This document shows positions 27,601 to 35,540 of a stretch of 64,000 bases of DNA, piece after piece (the stretch's first letter is position 1; each line of letters starts with the position of its first letter). Origin of the DNA: an uncultured Bacteroidales bacterium (GTDB taxonomy: Bacteria > Bacteroidota > Bacteroidia > Bacteroidales > FEN-979); NCBI GenBank assembly GCA_903877385.1, contig CAIRDP010000054.1, positions 124,001-188,000 of the forward strand, in the 5' to 3' direction. The translations under genes and the position numbers were made by a program. The notes below the pieces were generated by a model. It was not told the DNA's origin and did not search any database. It saw only the letters and a list, made by a program, of their open reading frames with translations.

Positions 27601-28473
27601 GCCGGCCATTCGGTCGCGGATTTCCCCCCCGCTGCCGGTGGCAGCCCCGTTGAAAGGCTCTACCGTTGTAGGGAAGTTATGTGTTTCGGCTTTCAGCGAG
27701 ATCACCGAGCTGATATCGCGGATTGTAAAAAAATCGGCCTGCCATGGGTTGCCGGGTGCGAACTGTTCAATCAGCGGACCGCTGATGAAAGCAACATTGT
27801 CTTTGTATGCTGAAACAAGGAAATTCGGATTTTTATTAGACGTCTTTTTGATTAGGGCAAAGAGGGATTCTGTCATCTCTTTCCCATCGATGATGAAGGT
27901 ACCGTTAAAGATTTTATGACGGCAATGTTCTGAGTTGACCTGTGAAAAGCCGAAGACTTCGCTGTCGGTAAGTTTACGGCCGATCTTTTTGCTTAATCCC
28001 TTTAAATATTCAATTTCTTCACCGCTAAGCGCAAGGCCTTCAGAAAGGTTGTACGATTCAATATCGTCAATGAAGAGAATGGGATCGGGTTCATGGATGA
28101 TGTGAAAACTATGCTGATTCAGGCCGTTGTATATGTTCTGGAGCATGGGATCGAAGCTTGGATGCGGGATGCGGGATGCAGGCGTCGGGATGTCGGATTT
28201 TTCATCCTGAATACTGTATCCTGCATCCAGTACAAACTCTTCTATTCTCCTGATCCCGGCTATCCCCATGTTCTGGGTTATCTCAACGGCATTGGTACTC
28301 CAGGGGGTGATCATTTCCTTCCTGGGCCCTACGAAAGTCCCCTGTAAAGCAGGTTCGGCGATGCATTCTGCATCGCCGAACAGCCAGTTTAGTTTTTCGA
28401 TATCCGTTGAAACCAGTGGATCCTGATGCTCCACGGCGTAGTATTTGTCGATGTTTTTAAAAAAAGTCAGCAT
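24682..28473 (-). CDS. purL: Phosphoribosylformylglycinamidine synthase (single-chain PurL)
   Basis: Converts FGAR plus glutamine and ATP to FGAM in purine synthesis. At 1263 residues it is the large single-chain form. Visible motifs are the linker SEHCRHKIFNG, the synthase ATP/FGAR-binding blocks KAETHNFPTTVEPFNGAATG and GGGAVSSVATG, DHGAGGHLNSISELVE, ACKDWLTNKVDRAVSGKIA, LSANWMWP, and the C-terminal glutamine amidotransferase domain with REQGVNRDRDMAWA and nucleophile motif LGVCNGCQLL. Two segments with no counterpart in E. coli PurL, at residues about 82-104 and 581-599, are encoded by GGATGC-type palindromic repeats that keep the frame. Both lie in variable linkers, so activity is probably kept. 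It follows trxB by 55 bp on the same strand. Confidence 0.95.
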   Translation of the reverse strand: MLTFFKNIDKYYAVEHQDPLVSTDIEKLNWLFGDAECIAEPALQGTFVGPRKEMITPWSTNAVEITQNMGIAGIRRIEEFVLDAGYSIQDEKSDIPTPASRIPHPSFDPMLQNIYNGLNQHSFHIIHEPDPILFIDDIESYNLSEGLALSGEEIEYLKGLSKKIGRKLTDSEVFGFSQVNSEHCRHKIFNGTFIIDGKEMTESLFALIKKTSNKNPNFLVSAYKDNVAFISGPLIEQFAPGNPWQADFFTIRDISSVISLKAETHNFPTTVEPFNGAATGSGGEIRDRMAGGKGSIPLAGTAVYMTSYPRLDGGREWEKTFPARKWLYKNPEDLLIKASNGASDFGNKFGQALICGSVLTFEHAENNKVFGYDKVIMMAGGIGFGKSEDSLKEIPEGGEDVIILGGDNYRIGMGGGAVSSVATGEYGNAIELNAVQRSNPEMQKRVFNAIRAMVEMEENPIVSIHDHGAGGHLNSISELVEATGGEIYIDALPVGDPTLSDKEIIGNESQERMGLLMREKDISLLGEVAKRERAPMYVAGKATGDHQLTFTDRRNGTSPIDLNVDDFFGQPPKTIMNDTTDAGYRMQDLEYPASRISHPDLYKLLTQVLQIEAVACKDWLTNKVDRAVSGKIAMQQTCGPVQLPLNNTGVVALDYQGKKGIATSLGHAPAVALIDPAAGSRISIAEALTNIVWAPLSHGLKGVSLSANWMWPCKNKGEDARLYTAVQAVSEFAISLGINIPTGKDSLSMTQKYPDGKVVYSPGTVIISAVGEVSEVSKVVSPLLSEQKGTVLLYINLSADEYSLGGSSFAQVMNRLGDSAPDIKNPRAFAAAFAVVQEWINKSRVLAGHDISAGGLITTLLEMTFPHTGLGLDIDLGGIGETDLVKLLFSENPGLVLQVKENEAGKLMSDMETSSGLKVHSIGRPSDERRVLIRLHEQYYSLDTDHYRDIWFKTSYLLDRKQCGEKLALDRYTNYKNQPIKFRFPEKFQGNAQQYGIDLERRKPTGVKTAIIREQGVNRDRDMAWAMYMAGMDVKDIHMTDLISGRETLEDVNMIAFVGGFSNSDVLGSAKGWAGSFLYNEKARKALGNFFAREDTLSLGVCNGCQLLVELGLICPEHQLHPKMSWNDSHKYECAFINLSVQENHSVMLHSLAGARLGVWTAHGEGKFNFPLTEENYHIPAKFSYHGYPANPNGSQYDAACISSADGRHLAIMPHIEDAVLPWQWAYYPEDRKADEVAPWIEAFVNARKWIEDKMALQLNTGI
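26678..26734. repeat. In-frame palindromic GGATGC repeat inside purL (copy 1)
   Basis: A 57-bp element (19 codons). The outer arms GGATGCGAGATGCGAGATGC and the matching right arm ending ATCCTGTATCCTGCATCC pair as a long hairpin around ATTCAAG. On the purL strand it encodes DAGYRMQDLEYPASRISHP, between the linker ...MNDTT and DLYKLL. The reading frame is kept. Confidence 0.85.
28160..28228. repeat. In-frame palindromic GGATGC repeat inside purL (copy 2)
   Basis: A 69-bp element (23 codons) with a left arm of GGATGCGGGATGCGGGATGC and a right arm ending CTGTATCCTGCATCC. On the purL strand it encodes a segment beginning DAGYSIQDEKSD and ending ASRIPHP, inserted between EEFVL and SFDPML. It shares the DAGYxxQD...PASRIxHP pattern with the other purL copy, because both ends of the element are conserved and read in the same frame. 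Confidence 0.85.
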
Positions 28474-28528
28474 GTTTGCTTTTAAAATTATTCGATCTCA
28501 ACATTCGTTGATCAATATTCGGTATTCA

Positions 28529-29464
28529 TCAGGACGTCAAAAATCTCTCTGCTTCAATTGCTGCCATGCAGCCTGATCCGGCAGCAGTCACGGCCTGGCG
28601 GTAATGATGATCCTGAACGTCACCGGCCGCAAACACTCCATCCACACTGGTTCTTGTTGACCCCGGGATGGTTTTTATATAATGCAAATCATCAAGTTCA
28701 AGTTTTCCCTCGAAAATATCGGTATTCGGTTTATGACCTATGGCCACAAAGAAACCGTGCACATCTATATCGCGTGATTCGCCCGACAGTATGTTACGCA
28801 CACGTATGCCTGTAACCCCGCTCTCATCGCCCAGGACTTCTTCGGGGACCGAGTCCCATACCAGTTCTATATTGGCTGTGTTCAATACCTTATGCTGCAT
28901 GGCTTTGGAAGCACGTAATTCATGCCTGCGATGAACCAGGTAAACTTTTTTGCAGAGTTTGGCAAGATAGGTAGCTTCTTCAGCAGCGGTATCTCCACCC
29001 CCTACGATTGCCACATCCTTGCCCCTGTAAAAAAATCCGTCGCAGGTTGCACAACCCGACACGCCCATGCCCATGAACTTTTTTTCAGATTCCAGCCCAA
29101 GCCATTTGGCCGATGCACCGGTGGCGATGATGAGTGTTTCAGCTTTAACCGTTTTTCCGTCATCCGCAGTCAATATAAAAGGACGGGTCGAAAGATCAAC
29201 AGAAGTAACCACTCCGTACCTTACCTGGGTTCCGAAGCGTTCGGCCTGTTGTTTGAACTCTTCCATCATTTCGGGGCCTGTAATTCCTTTAGGGTAACCG
29301 GGAAAATTTTCAACCTCGGTCGTTATGGTAAGTTGTCCGCCCGGCTGCATTCCCTGGTAGATGACGGGTTTAAGATCGGCTCTTGCAGCATAAATGGCTG
29401 CCGTATATCCAGCAGGCCCTGAGCCTATGATCAGGCACCTTACAGTTTCTATTGTTTCATTCAT
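28529..29464 (-). CDS. trxB: Thioredoxin-disulfide reductase
   Basis: FAD- and NADPH-dependent reductase that recycles thioredoxin in the cytoplasm. Residues about 8-40 hold the FAD-binding motif IIGSGPAGYTAAIYAARA. The redox-active CATC lies in GVSGCATCDGFFYRGK, followed by the NADPH-binding motif VAIVGGGDTAAEEA and the C-terminal FAD motif VDGVFAAGDVQDHHYRQAVTAAGSG. The 311-residue length is normal. It is probably the first gene of a trxB-purL-orphan operon and has a TAACTTTGC promoter box just upstream. Confidence 0.96.
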   Translation of the reverse strand: MNETIETVRCLIIGSGPAGYTAAIYAARADLKPVIYQGMQPGGQLTITTEVENFPGYPKGITGPEMMEEFKQQAERFGTQVRYGVVTSVDLSTRPFILTADDGKTVKAETLIIATGASAKWLGLESEKKFMGMGVSGCATCDGFFYRGKDVAIVGGGDTAAEEATYLAKLCKKVYLVHRRHELRASKAMQHKVLNTANIELVWDSVPEEVLGDESGVTGIRVRNILSGESRDIDVHGFFVAIGHKPNTDIFEGKLELDDLHYIKTIPGSTRTSVDGVFAAGDVQDHHYRQAVTAAGSGCMAAIEAERFLTS

Positions 29465-29486
29465 ATTTCCGGTAATTTTTCTTTCG

Positions 29487-29495
29487 GCAAAGTTA
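29487..29495 (-). promoter_or_regulatory. Promoter -7 box for trxB
   Basis: On the minus strand this reads TAACTTTGC, a full match to the Bacteroidota -7 consensus TAnnTTTG, ending 22 bp before the trxB ATG. No clear -33 TTG was found at the usual distance. Confidence 0.55.
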
Positions 29496-29596
29496 GGGAA
29501 AATAAGGAAATTCCGGGTCCGGACTTGTGAACAATGAGCGGGTATAGTGAAGGGGAACGGGAAATCCCTAATTTTACTGTTTAATCAACTCCCCCG

Positions 29597-30673
29597 ATGA
29601 AACGATTTATTTTGATCCTGCTTTTTTTCTGTGCTTTCCTGTCCCCTGTTTTGGCATCCCAGCCTGCGGAAGGAAGAAAACTCAAAATTGGCATTACTTA
29701 TGCACCCCCTTACATTATTATACAGAAAGGGATAGTATCGGGTGTTTGTGTTGACCTGTGGAGGCTGATCTCTGACTCACTGAAACTTTCGTACGAATAC
29801 AAGGTATACAGTTCCTCCGACAGCCTGATGCATGGTTTGCATAAAGGAGATATCGACCTTACCATCCTTCCGCTCACAGCAACGAGCGAACGTCTTACGA
29901 AGTTGCGGTTGTCAATTCCTTTTTATATATCCACTATGGGAATTGCAAGCCGAATCGAGAAGCAGTCCCCCCTGTTGCAGCTGGTTAAAAATATTTTTTC
30001 CTGGAAGATCTTGCGGTCGGGGATTATCATTTTGCTTATAGCCACCGTTTTTGCTGTTTTTCTCTGGCTGGCCGAACGAAAAAAGAACTCAAAGCAGTTC
30101 CGGCCCGGGATAATGGGTGTAACCGACGGCATCTGGTGGGCTTTTGTTACCATGACGACTGTAGGATACGGGGATATGATTCCAAAAACGGTAATTGGAA
30201 GAACGCTTGCCATTTTCTGGATGTTTTTCGCAATCGGCATGTTTTTTATAGCATCGGGGGTGATCTCATCCGAGCTTACCGTTACAAAGCTTCAATCTCA
30301 GATCAAGGATCCGAACGACCTGAAATCTTGTAAGGTTGGTGTGGTTTACCGGACAGGGTATGCCGAGACCCTGAGCCGGCACAATATCCATTACACTACG
30401 TTTAAGTCCATACCCGACGGACTAAAAGCAGTGGATGCAGGCTTGATTGATGCTTTTGTTTACGACCAGGCTATCCTTCAGTTTGTGATTGACAAGTTGA
30501 ACCTGAAAGACAAGATTGTGATCATTCCCAGCGGATTGAATCTTCAATACTTCTCATACATGACCGGTAAAAACAATCTTGAGCTGATGGATAACATAAA
30601 CCTTGCCATGTTAAATGTTATTGACAGTGATTCCTGGGATGATATTTTATCGAGGTACGGTATTGAGCATTAG
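29597..30673 (+). CDS. Prokaryotic ionotropic glutamate receptor homologue (GluR0-like ligand-gated K+ channel)
   Basis: A 358-residue membrane protein. After the signal peptide (...LSPVLAS) comes half of a periplasmic solute-binding domain (KIGITYAPPYIIIQ, DIDLTILPLTATSER, LRLSIPFY; about 30-115). A pore module follows: a hydrophobic helix (SGIIILLIATVFAVFLWLAE), a re-entrant pore loop with the potassium-channel filter TVGYGD at residues 188-193, and a second helix (LAIFWMFFAIGMFFIASGVI). The second half of the binding domain is about 228-358 (KVGVVYRTGYAETL, DAFVYDQAILQFV). A pore inserted into a binding protein is the hallmark of ionotropic glutamate receptors; the TVGYGD filter marks the bacterial potassium-selective type. 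The ligand, probably an amino acid, is not determined. It is divergent from trxB and monocistronic. Confidence 0.9.
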   Translation: MKRFILILLFFCAFLSPVLASQPAEGRKLKIGITYAPPYIIIQKGIVSGVCVDLWRLISDSLKLSYEYKVYSSSDSLMHGLHKGDIDLTILPLTATSERLTKLRLSIPFYISTMGIASRIEKQSPLLQLVKNIFSWKILRSGIIILLIATVFAVFLWLAERKKNSKQFRPGIMGVTDGIWWAFVTMTTVGYGDMIPKTVIGRTLAIFWMFFAIGMFFIASGVISSELTVTKLQSQIKDPNDLKSCKVGVVYRTGYAETLSRHNIHYTTFKSIPDGLKAVDAGLIDAFVYDQAILQFVIDKLNLKDKIVIIPSGLNLQYFSYMTGKNNLELMDNINLAMLNVIDSDSWDDILSRYGIEH

Positions 30674-30738
30674 AGGATATTGAAACATTTGGGTGGATTC
30701 ATGCGGACAGCATGCAGGCACCCTGCATAAATTTACGA

Positions 30739-30769
30739 TTGAAATATCAATAATCTTTTCTATATTTGC
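30739..30769 (+). promoter_or_regulatory. Promoter of tRNA-Pro
   Basis: TTG at 30739-30741, a 19-bp spacer, then TATATTTGC at 30761-30769: an exact Bacteroidota sigma-ABfr-type promoter, about 18 bp before the tRNA 5' end. Confidence 0.75.
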
Positions 30770-30786
30770 ACTCCCAATTTGGGTAT

Positions 30787-30860
30787 CGGGGCGTGGCGCA
30801 GTTGGCTAGCGTACTTGCATGGGGTGCAAGGGGTCGGAAGTTCGAGTCTTCTCGCCCCGA
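30787..30860 (+). tRNA. tRNA-Pro (anticodon GGG)
   Basis: A 74-nt cloverleaf. The acceptor CGGGGCG pairs with CGCCCCG (30853-30859), with discriminator A. The D-arm is CGC-AGTTGGCTA-GCG. The anticodon stem CTTGC/GCAAG encloses the loop ATGGGGT, giving anticodon GGG (proline). The T-arm is GGAAG-TTCGAGT-CTTCT. The 3' CCA is not encoded. Confidence 0.95.
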
Positions 30861-30863
30861 CAA

Positions 30864-30900
30864 AAAAAGAGGCAGTTTCAATATGAAGCCGCCTCTTTTT
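30864..30900. terminator. Bidirectional terminator between tRNA-Pro and the convergent gene
   Basis: AAAAAGAGGC...GCCTCTTTTT with an inner TTTCA/TGAA pairing. The poly-A on one side and poly-T on the other let it serve the tRNA on the plus strand and the gene ending at 30917 on the minus strand. Confidence 0.8.
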
Positions 30901-30916
30901 ATTTATTGCTGTTCGC

Positions 30917-33031
30917 TTAATGTTGTACTATAATCGACCTGGTTATCTTGGTATCACCTGAAGTAACCACGAGGTAATAAATTCCACTGGGCAGATCGGC
31001 TGTTGAGATAGAATGCTCATAACCTTCATCCATATTTGCAGATTTTGTTACAACCTGGTCACCGAATCTGTTATATAGTACCATGTCATAGGTACCTGTG
31101 CTTGAATCATCGAAAGATAAGGATAATGTATTATTGGCCGGGTTGGGGAATGCACCAAACTTATAAATTGCGATTGTGAAATTGTTGGCGCTTTGGTCAA
31201 GAATGGAATTATCAAGAACACTCATAATTTTAATCTTGTAATCAGATCCCGCCTCAAGCATACTGGAAGCATACCATTCACAGGATAATCCATACTGTGA
31301 AGTTTTGATAAGAGTGTTGAAAGCACCACCCTTCCATAATTCAACCCTGACATTTTCGGGAAATGTTTTTGTCCAGGTGATCGTTGTTGTTGATCCTCTG
31401 TGGATGATAATTCCAGCTGCATCGGGATAAGTTAAAGAACAGGTGCCTCCTGTACTCAGAATAATATTAAAAGCGGCAGAAAGACTGTATACCGTGGGAT
31501 CACCCATTTTTATTACTTTAATTTTATATTGACCGGCGTCGGTATTTGCAGGAATAAACCAATTGCAAGCCGTACCGTATACATATGACCTGAGCAGGGT
31601 GACTTTATGGTCTCCACCTAAGGTTGACCAAAGTTCCAGATCAATTCTGTCACCGAAATTTTTAGTCCAGCTGAGCGTATGCAGGGTTCCTCTAAGCCAG
31701 TTTTCGCCTCCAGCAGGTGATGTAACCGTGACTGTTTCAGCAGCGCCCCCGGGAACAGAAGTAATAGTAAATGCTGCGGAAAATCCGTATACAGAAGCGT
31801 CATTCGTTTTTATTACTTTAATCTTATACTGACCGGCAGCAGTGCTTGTAGGCACATACCAGTTACAAGCCGTACCATAAGCATAAGTACGAAGTGTGCT
31901 TACCTTATGATCACCGCCTAAAGTTGCCCAAAGTTCAAGATCGACCCTGTCAACAAAATTCTTAGTCCATGCAATTGCATGAGTTGTTCCTCTTTGCCAT
32001 GAATCGGTAACGATAGGAGCGGTGACTGTAACGGATTCGGTGAGACCTCCCCCGGTTGCCGTGATATTGAATGCGCTGGCCGAGATTGCTACCTTATCCC
32101 CCGGAGGGGTTGCGCCCGGATATAAAACACTTCTCACCATGATTTTATAAGAGCCAAGCGGCAGGAAATTAGCAGGAATCGCCCAGGTCGTCGATTGACC
32201 GTATGCATTGTTCCCTATTAGTGACACTATTGCGTTCGTCACTCCGTTACACAAATATATATTAACATTTTCGCTGAAGGTTTTAACCCAGTGAATCGGC
32301 ATTGCAGTTCCCCTTGTAAAAGTTCCACCGCTGGGAGTGACGCCTGTAACAGTTCCATCGGTATTGGCACTGATGTGAATGGTGGAAGTTCCCAGGTCGA
32401 ATAAACTAAGGTTGTTTAAATTTGACACCTTGATCTTATAATCTCCCACAGCAAGTAAGGCCGGTATGTTCCAGTTAACGGAAAGGCCGGTTGCCCAGCT
32501 GTCTATTGTTGAAATATAAGTACCTGTTGCATCGCACAAATCTATTTTCACATTGGAAGAAAGGTTATCGTCCCAGGTGATCGATTGGGTGGTTCCCCTT
32601 TGCCAGACTTCACCCCCGTTGGGTGATATCAGTGTAAGGAAAGGCAGGGCAGTAGTCACTATCTGGAAATCTGCACTGATAGCAAAGACACTCCAGGAGG
32701 GAGTCTGTCCCCATGCGAAAATCCTGATCTGGTAAGTACCATCAGCAAGTCCTGCGGGTACATCATAAGCATATGTTAAGCCTGTTGTATTCGCAATAAT
32801 AGTACCATTAGGACCAGGCAGCTGAGCACCACCTTGCCATAACTCGATATCGACATTATCAGTGAATCCCAGTTTGGTCCAGGAAATTATACGTGTTGTA
32901 CCTTTTTCCCATTGCGCCGCTCCGTCCGGGGCATTAATTGTTATGGATCCCGCACCAATAGCACTGACATTAAATGCGAGCAGGATGATACCCAGGAAAA
33001 GAGTATTGAGAACGTAACGTACTTTTTTCAT
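30917..33031 (-). CDS. Six-repeat Ser-Thr-rich/Kre9-like exported protein with T9SS type A sorting domain
   Basis: A 704-residue secreted protein with signal peptide ...NVSAIGAG. Six repeats of about 95 residues follow, each starting with a pattern such as ITINAPDGAAQWEKGTTRII or LISPNGGEVWQRGTTQSI, continuing W.k.f...V.IeLw and ending GQYKIKV. This matches the Ser-Thr-rich GPI-anchored/Kre9-KNH domain family seen in many Bacteroidota surface proteins. Repeats 4 and 5 are nearly the same (both contain LGGDHKV and YGTACNW), implying recent duplication. The last about 75 residues (FGAFPNPANNTLSLSFDD ... GIYYLVVTSGDTKITRSIIV) are a T9SS type A C-terminal sorting domain. Function unknown; probably a surface or released structural protein. 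A clear promoter lies upstream at 33076-33105. Confidence 0.85.
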   Translation of the reverse strand: MKKVRYVLNTLFLGIILLAFNVSAIGAGSITINAPDGAAQWEKGTTRIISWTKLGFTDNVDIELWQGGAQLPGPNGTIIANTTGLTYAYDVPAGLADGTYQIRIFAWGQTPSWSVFAISADFQIVTTALPFLTLISPNGGEVWQRGTTQSITWDDNLSSNVKIDLCDATGTYISTIDSWATGLSVNWNIPALLAVGDYKIKVSNLNNLSLFDLGTSTIHISANTDGTVTGVTPSGGTFTRGTAMPIHWVKTFSENVNIYLCNGVTNAIVSLIGNNAYGQSTTWAIPANFLPLGSYKIMVRSVLYPGATPPGDKVAISASAFNITATGGGLTESVTVTAPIVTDSWQRGTTHAIAWTKNFVDRVDLELWATLGGDHKVSTLRTYAYGTACNWYVPTSTAAGQYKIKVIKTNDASVYGFSAAFTITSVPGGAAETVTVTSPAGGENWLRGTLHTLSWTKNFGDRIDLELWSTLGGDHKVTLLRSYVYGTACNWFIPANTDAGQYKIKVIKMGDPTVYSLSAAFNIILSTGGTCSLTYPDAAGIIIHRGSTTTITWTKTFPENVRVELWKGGAFNTLIKTSQYGLSCEWYASSMLEAGSDYKIKIMSVLDNSILDQSANNFTIAIYKFGAFPNPANNTLSLSFDDSSTGTYDMVLYNRFGDQVVTKSANMDEGYEHSISTADLPSGIYYLVVTSGDTKITRSIIVQH

Positions 33032-33075
33032 ATGCCTTATTTTTTATATTTCTAGATAATATTTCTACTAATTTA

Positions 33076-33105
33076 CAAAGATAAACAACAAATCATTTAA
33101 AACAA
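33076..33105 (-). promoter_or_regulatory. Promoter of the six-repeat T9SS protein
   Basis: On the minus strand: TTG (33105-33103), a 19-bp spacer, then TATCTTTG (33083-33076), matching the Bacteroidota TTG-N19-TAnnTTTG form, about 45 bp before the ATG. The rest of the 289-bp gap (33032-33320) is A/T-rich. It includes TAAATTTG at 33232-33239 on the plus strand, a weaker candidate -7 box for the divergent gene. Confidence 0.7.
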
Positions 33106-33320
33106 GTTAACGTGGATATAAAATAAGTAAGTGTAGCTTTTTTTCTGGTAAATGTAACATCCGGCATTTTCATCATAAAAAAATCAGTCATGAAATTGTT
33201 AAGTTTTTACATTCATCAATCGTATTTGTATTAAATTTGTTTTCACGGTTTTTGCTTGCTGCGGTTTAAATATTACTGCTTTTCATTTTCATTCGATAAT
33301 GAGGGTAAAATAAATTAAAA

Positions 33321-35495
33321 ATGAAAACAAAGTCTCTGATTTTCTCCTTATTTTTCTATGTCGGCTGTATTAACAGCCTTTTTTCAGGAAATCCCACCTG
33401 GCTCAACTATACTAGCGGAAACATTGTAGGCTCCGCAGCAATAGAGGGGAATATTATCTGGCTGGGGACAAACGGGGGCCTGGTCAGGTTTGACATTTCC
33501 CAGGGGTCATCTCAATATTACAATAAGGCGAACTCAGCCCTGCCTGAGAATACCATTTCAGCAATATGCATCACGATCCAGGGAGTAAAATGGATTGGGA
33601 CTGAGCAGTCGGGATTGGCTAAATTTGACGGGACCAACTGGCAGGTTTACAATACTTCCAATTCAGGGTTACCCGGGAACCGCATCGGGGCCCTTGCCAT
33701 TGATCCCTCAGGAAATCTGGTGGCAGGAACCCTTGACAAGGGGTTTGCCATTTTCAACGGAACCACCTGGACAGTATACAATAAATCCAATTCGGGTTTG
33801 CCATCTAACGTGATCTATTCCATTATGGTCGACAATAACGGGAATTACTGGATTGGCACTGATTCAGGCCTCGCTTTGTTTGACGGGACCACCTGGACGG
33901 TATACAATAAATCCAATTCGGGCCTGCCCGATAACAATATCCATGCAATTGCCATTGACTCCCTGCAAAGGATACTGCTTGGCACCGTTCAGGGTTTTGC
34001 GACCTACGACGGGATAAACTGGAATGTTTACGATACTTTGAATTCAGGGATACCCGACAATTATGTAAACAGTATCACCCTGGCCCAGCAAAATTATTTC
34101 TGGATAGGCACCCAAAATGGACTAGCCGGTTTTAACGGGACCAAATGGAGCGTTTACAATACAAAAAACTCGGGAATCCCGGGGAACATTATCGGAGCGA
34201 CTGTTGTTGATGCCAATAATAATCCCTGGATGGGGACCGAGAACGGCTTAGCCCTTTTTGATGGCATCAACTGGGACACTTATGCAACCTCTAATTCCTC
34301 CTTACCCAGTAACTGGTGCAAGGCCATTGCCATCGATCAAAAGGGAAACAAATGGATAGGAACCGAAGAAGGCCTGTCAGAAAATTATGGTTCCGGCTGG
34401 ACCATGTATAACAAGATAAATTCGGGCTTACTGGTAAGTACAATAAACACATTATGTGTTGGTTCCCAAAATAACATTTGGATGGGTACCAGCGAATATG
34501 ATATTTTTTTCGGTGGGCTCACAAGATTCGACGGGAATCTGTGGACACGATACGGCACAAATAATTCGAACATACCTGCCGATGAAGTGCTGGCAATAGC
34601 CCTTGATGCTTCAGGAAATAAATGGATAGGAACGGCGGGAGGCCTGGCCAAATTTGACGGGGTGAACTGGACTGTTTACAATACTTCAAATTCACCGCTT
34701 CCTTCAGATCGCGTTGAAGCTGTTGCATTCGACTCCAAGGGAAACAGGTGGATAGGGACCTATGCAGGCCTGGCCAAATTTGACGGGACCAACTGGGTGA
34801 TTTACACCACTTCAAATTCAGGTCTCCCGTATAATGATGTTTATCTTGTTTCCATCGACTCAAAAGACAACATCTGGCTCGGGTCAAGGGCCAACACCAT
34901 ACTTTACTCAGGCCTGACCAGGTTTAACCAGGGTGTTTGGACCACGTTCAACACATCAAATTCAGGGATCCCGGGAAATGAAGTCAGCGCAATTGCCAGG
35001 GATTCGGTGGACAATCTATGGGTGGGGACCCTGAATAACGGGATGGCGGAGTTTGACGGGAATAACTGGAGCATTTTCAACCAATCCAATTCCGGCCTGC
35101 CCGATAACGACCTAAGGGCTATTGCAGTGGATGCCAACGACAATAAATGGATAGGGACCTATAGCGGGGGCACTGCTGTTTTCAATAAAAACGGGATCTC
35201 GAATGTGGGTATAGCTGAGCTGAACAGAACAAGAAGCGTCTTGCATATTTCAGCTTATCCAAATCCCTTTAAAGGCTCAACTACCTTTTCGTTTAACCTG
35301 CCGCAAAACTCATCTGTAAAAATCTGTATACTAAATAGTTATGGGCAATTGCTTGGAGAGGCCCTGGATGAATACCGGCAAAAAGGGGAGCAAAAGACAA
35401 TTTGGAATGCCGGGAACCTGACTGCAGGCATTTATTTTTATACGGTGGAAGCCGGAACAGATCATGAAACCGGGAAGATCATCGTACTGAGATAA
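33321..35495 (+). CDS. Exported double beta-propeller (Reg_prop repeats) with T9SS type A sorting domain
   Basis: A 724-residue protein with an N-terminal signal (MKTKSLIFSLFFYVGCINSL). I count fourteen repeats of about 42 residues with the pattern AIAIDSxGNKWIGTxxGLAxFDGTNW followed by TVYNTSNSGLPxN, the two-component-regulator-propeller (Reg_prop) signature. Fourteen blades would make two seven-bladed propellers. Such repeats usually form the periplasmic sensor of one-component or hybrid regulators. Here there is no membrane segment, kinase or HTH; the protein ends instead in a T9SS type A sorting domain (ISAYPNPFKGSTTFSFNLPQ ... GIYFYTVEAGTDHETGKIIV). It is thus a secreted or surface propeller of unknown ligand. 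It is followed by the convergent flavoprotein gene. Confidence 0.88.
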   Translation: MKTKSLIFSLFFYVGCINSLFSGNPTWLNYTSGNIVGSAAIEGNIIWLGTNGGLVRFDISQGSSQYYNKANSALPENTISAICITIQGVKWIGTEQSGLAKFDGTNWQVYNTSNSGLPGNRIGALAIDPSGNLVAGTLDKGFAIFNGTTWTVYNKSNSGLPSNVIYSIMVDNNGNYWIGTDSGLALFDGTTWTVYNKSNSGLPDNNIHAIAIDSLQRILLGTVQGFATYDGINWNVYDTLNSGIPDNYVNSITLAQQNYFWIGTQNGLAGFNGTKWSVYNTKNSGIPGNIIGATVVDANNNPWMGTENGLALFDGINWDTYATSNSSLPSNWCKAIAIDQKGNKWIGTEEGLSENYGSGWTMYNKINSGLLVSTINTLCVGSQNNIWMGTSEYDIFFGGLTRFDGNLWTRYGTNNSNIPADEVLAIALDASGNKWIGTAGGLAKFDGVNWTVYNTSNSPLPSDRVEAVAFDSKGNRWIGTYAGLAKFDGTNWVIYTTSNSGLPYNDVYLVSIDSKDNIWLGSRANTILYSGLTRFNQGVWTTFNTSNSGIPGNEVSAIARDSVDNLWVGTLNNGMAEFDGNNWSIFNQSNSGLPDNDLRAIAVDANDNKWIGTYSGGTAVFNKNGISNVGIAELNRTRSVLHISAYPNPFKGSTTFSFNLPQNSSVKICILNSYGQLLGEALDEYRQKGEQKTIWNAGNLTAGIYFYTVEAGTDHETGKIIVLR

Positions 35496-35540
35496 ACTGT
35501 TATTAGTTACCTGCAATGGAATAAGACCACCCGTTCATAT

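Noticed and set aside
28160-28228. Possible frameshift or assembly error in purL
   Set aside because: Both inserted segments are multiples of three, lie in variable linkers, and all downstream PurL motifs are intact in one frame.
28474-28528. Purine riboswitch upstream of purL
   Set aside because: The gap between trxB and purL is only 55 bp and shows no purine-riboswitch-like paired arms.
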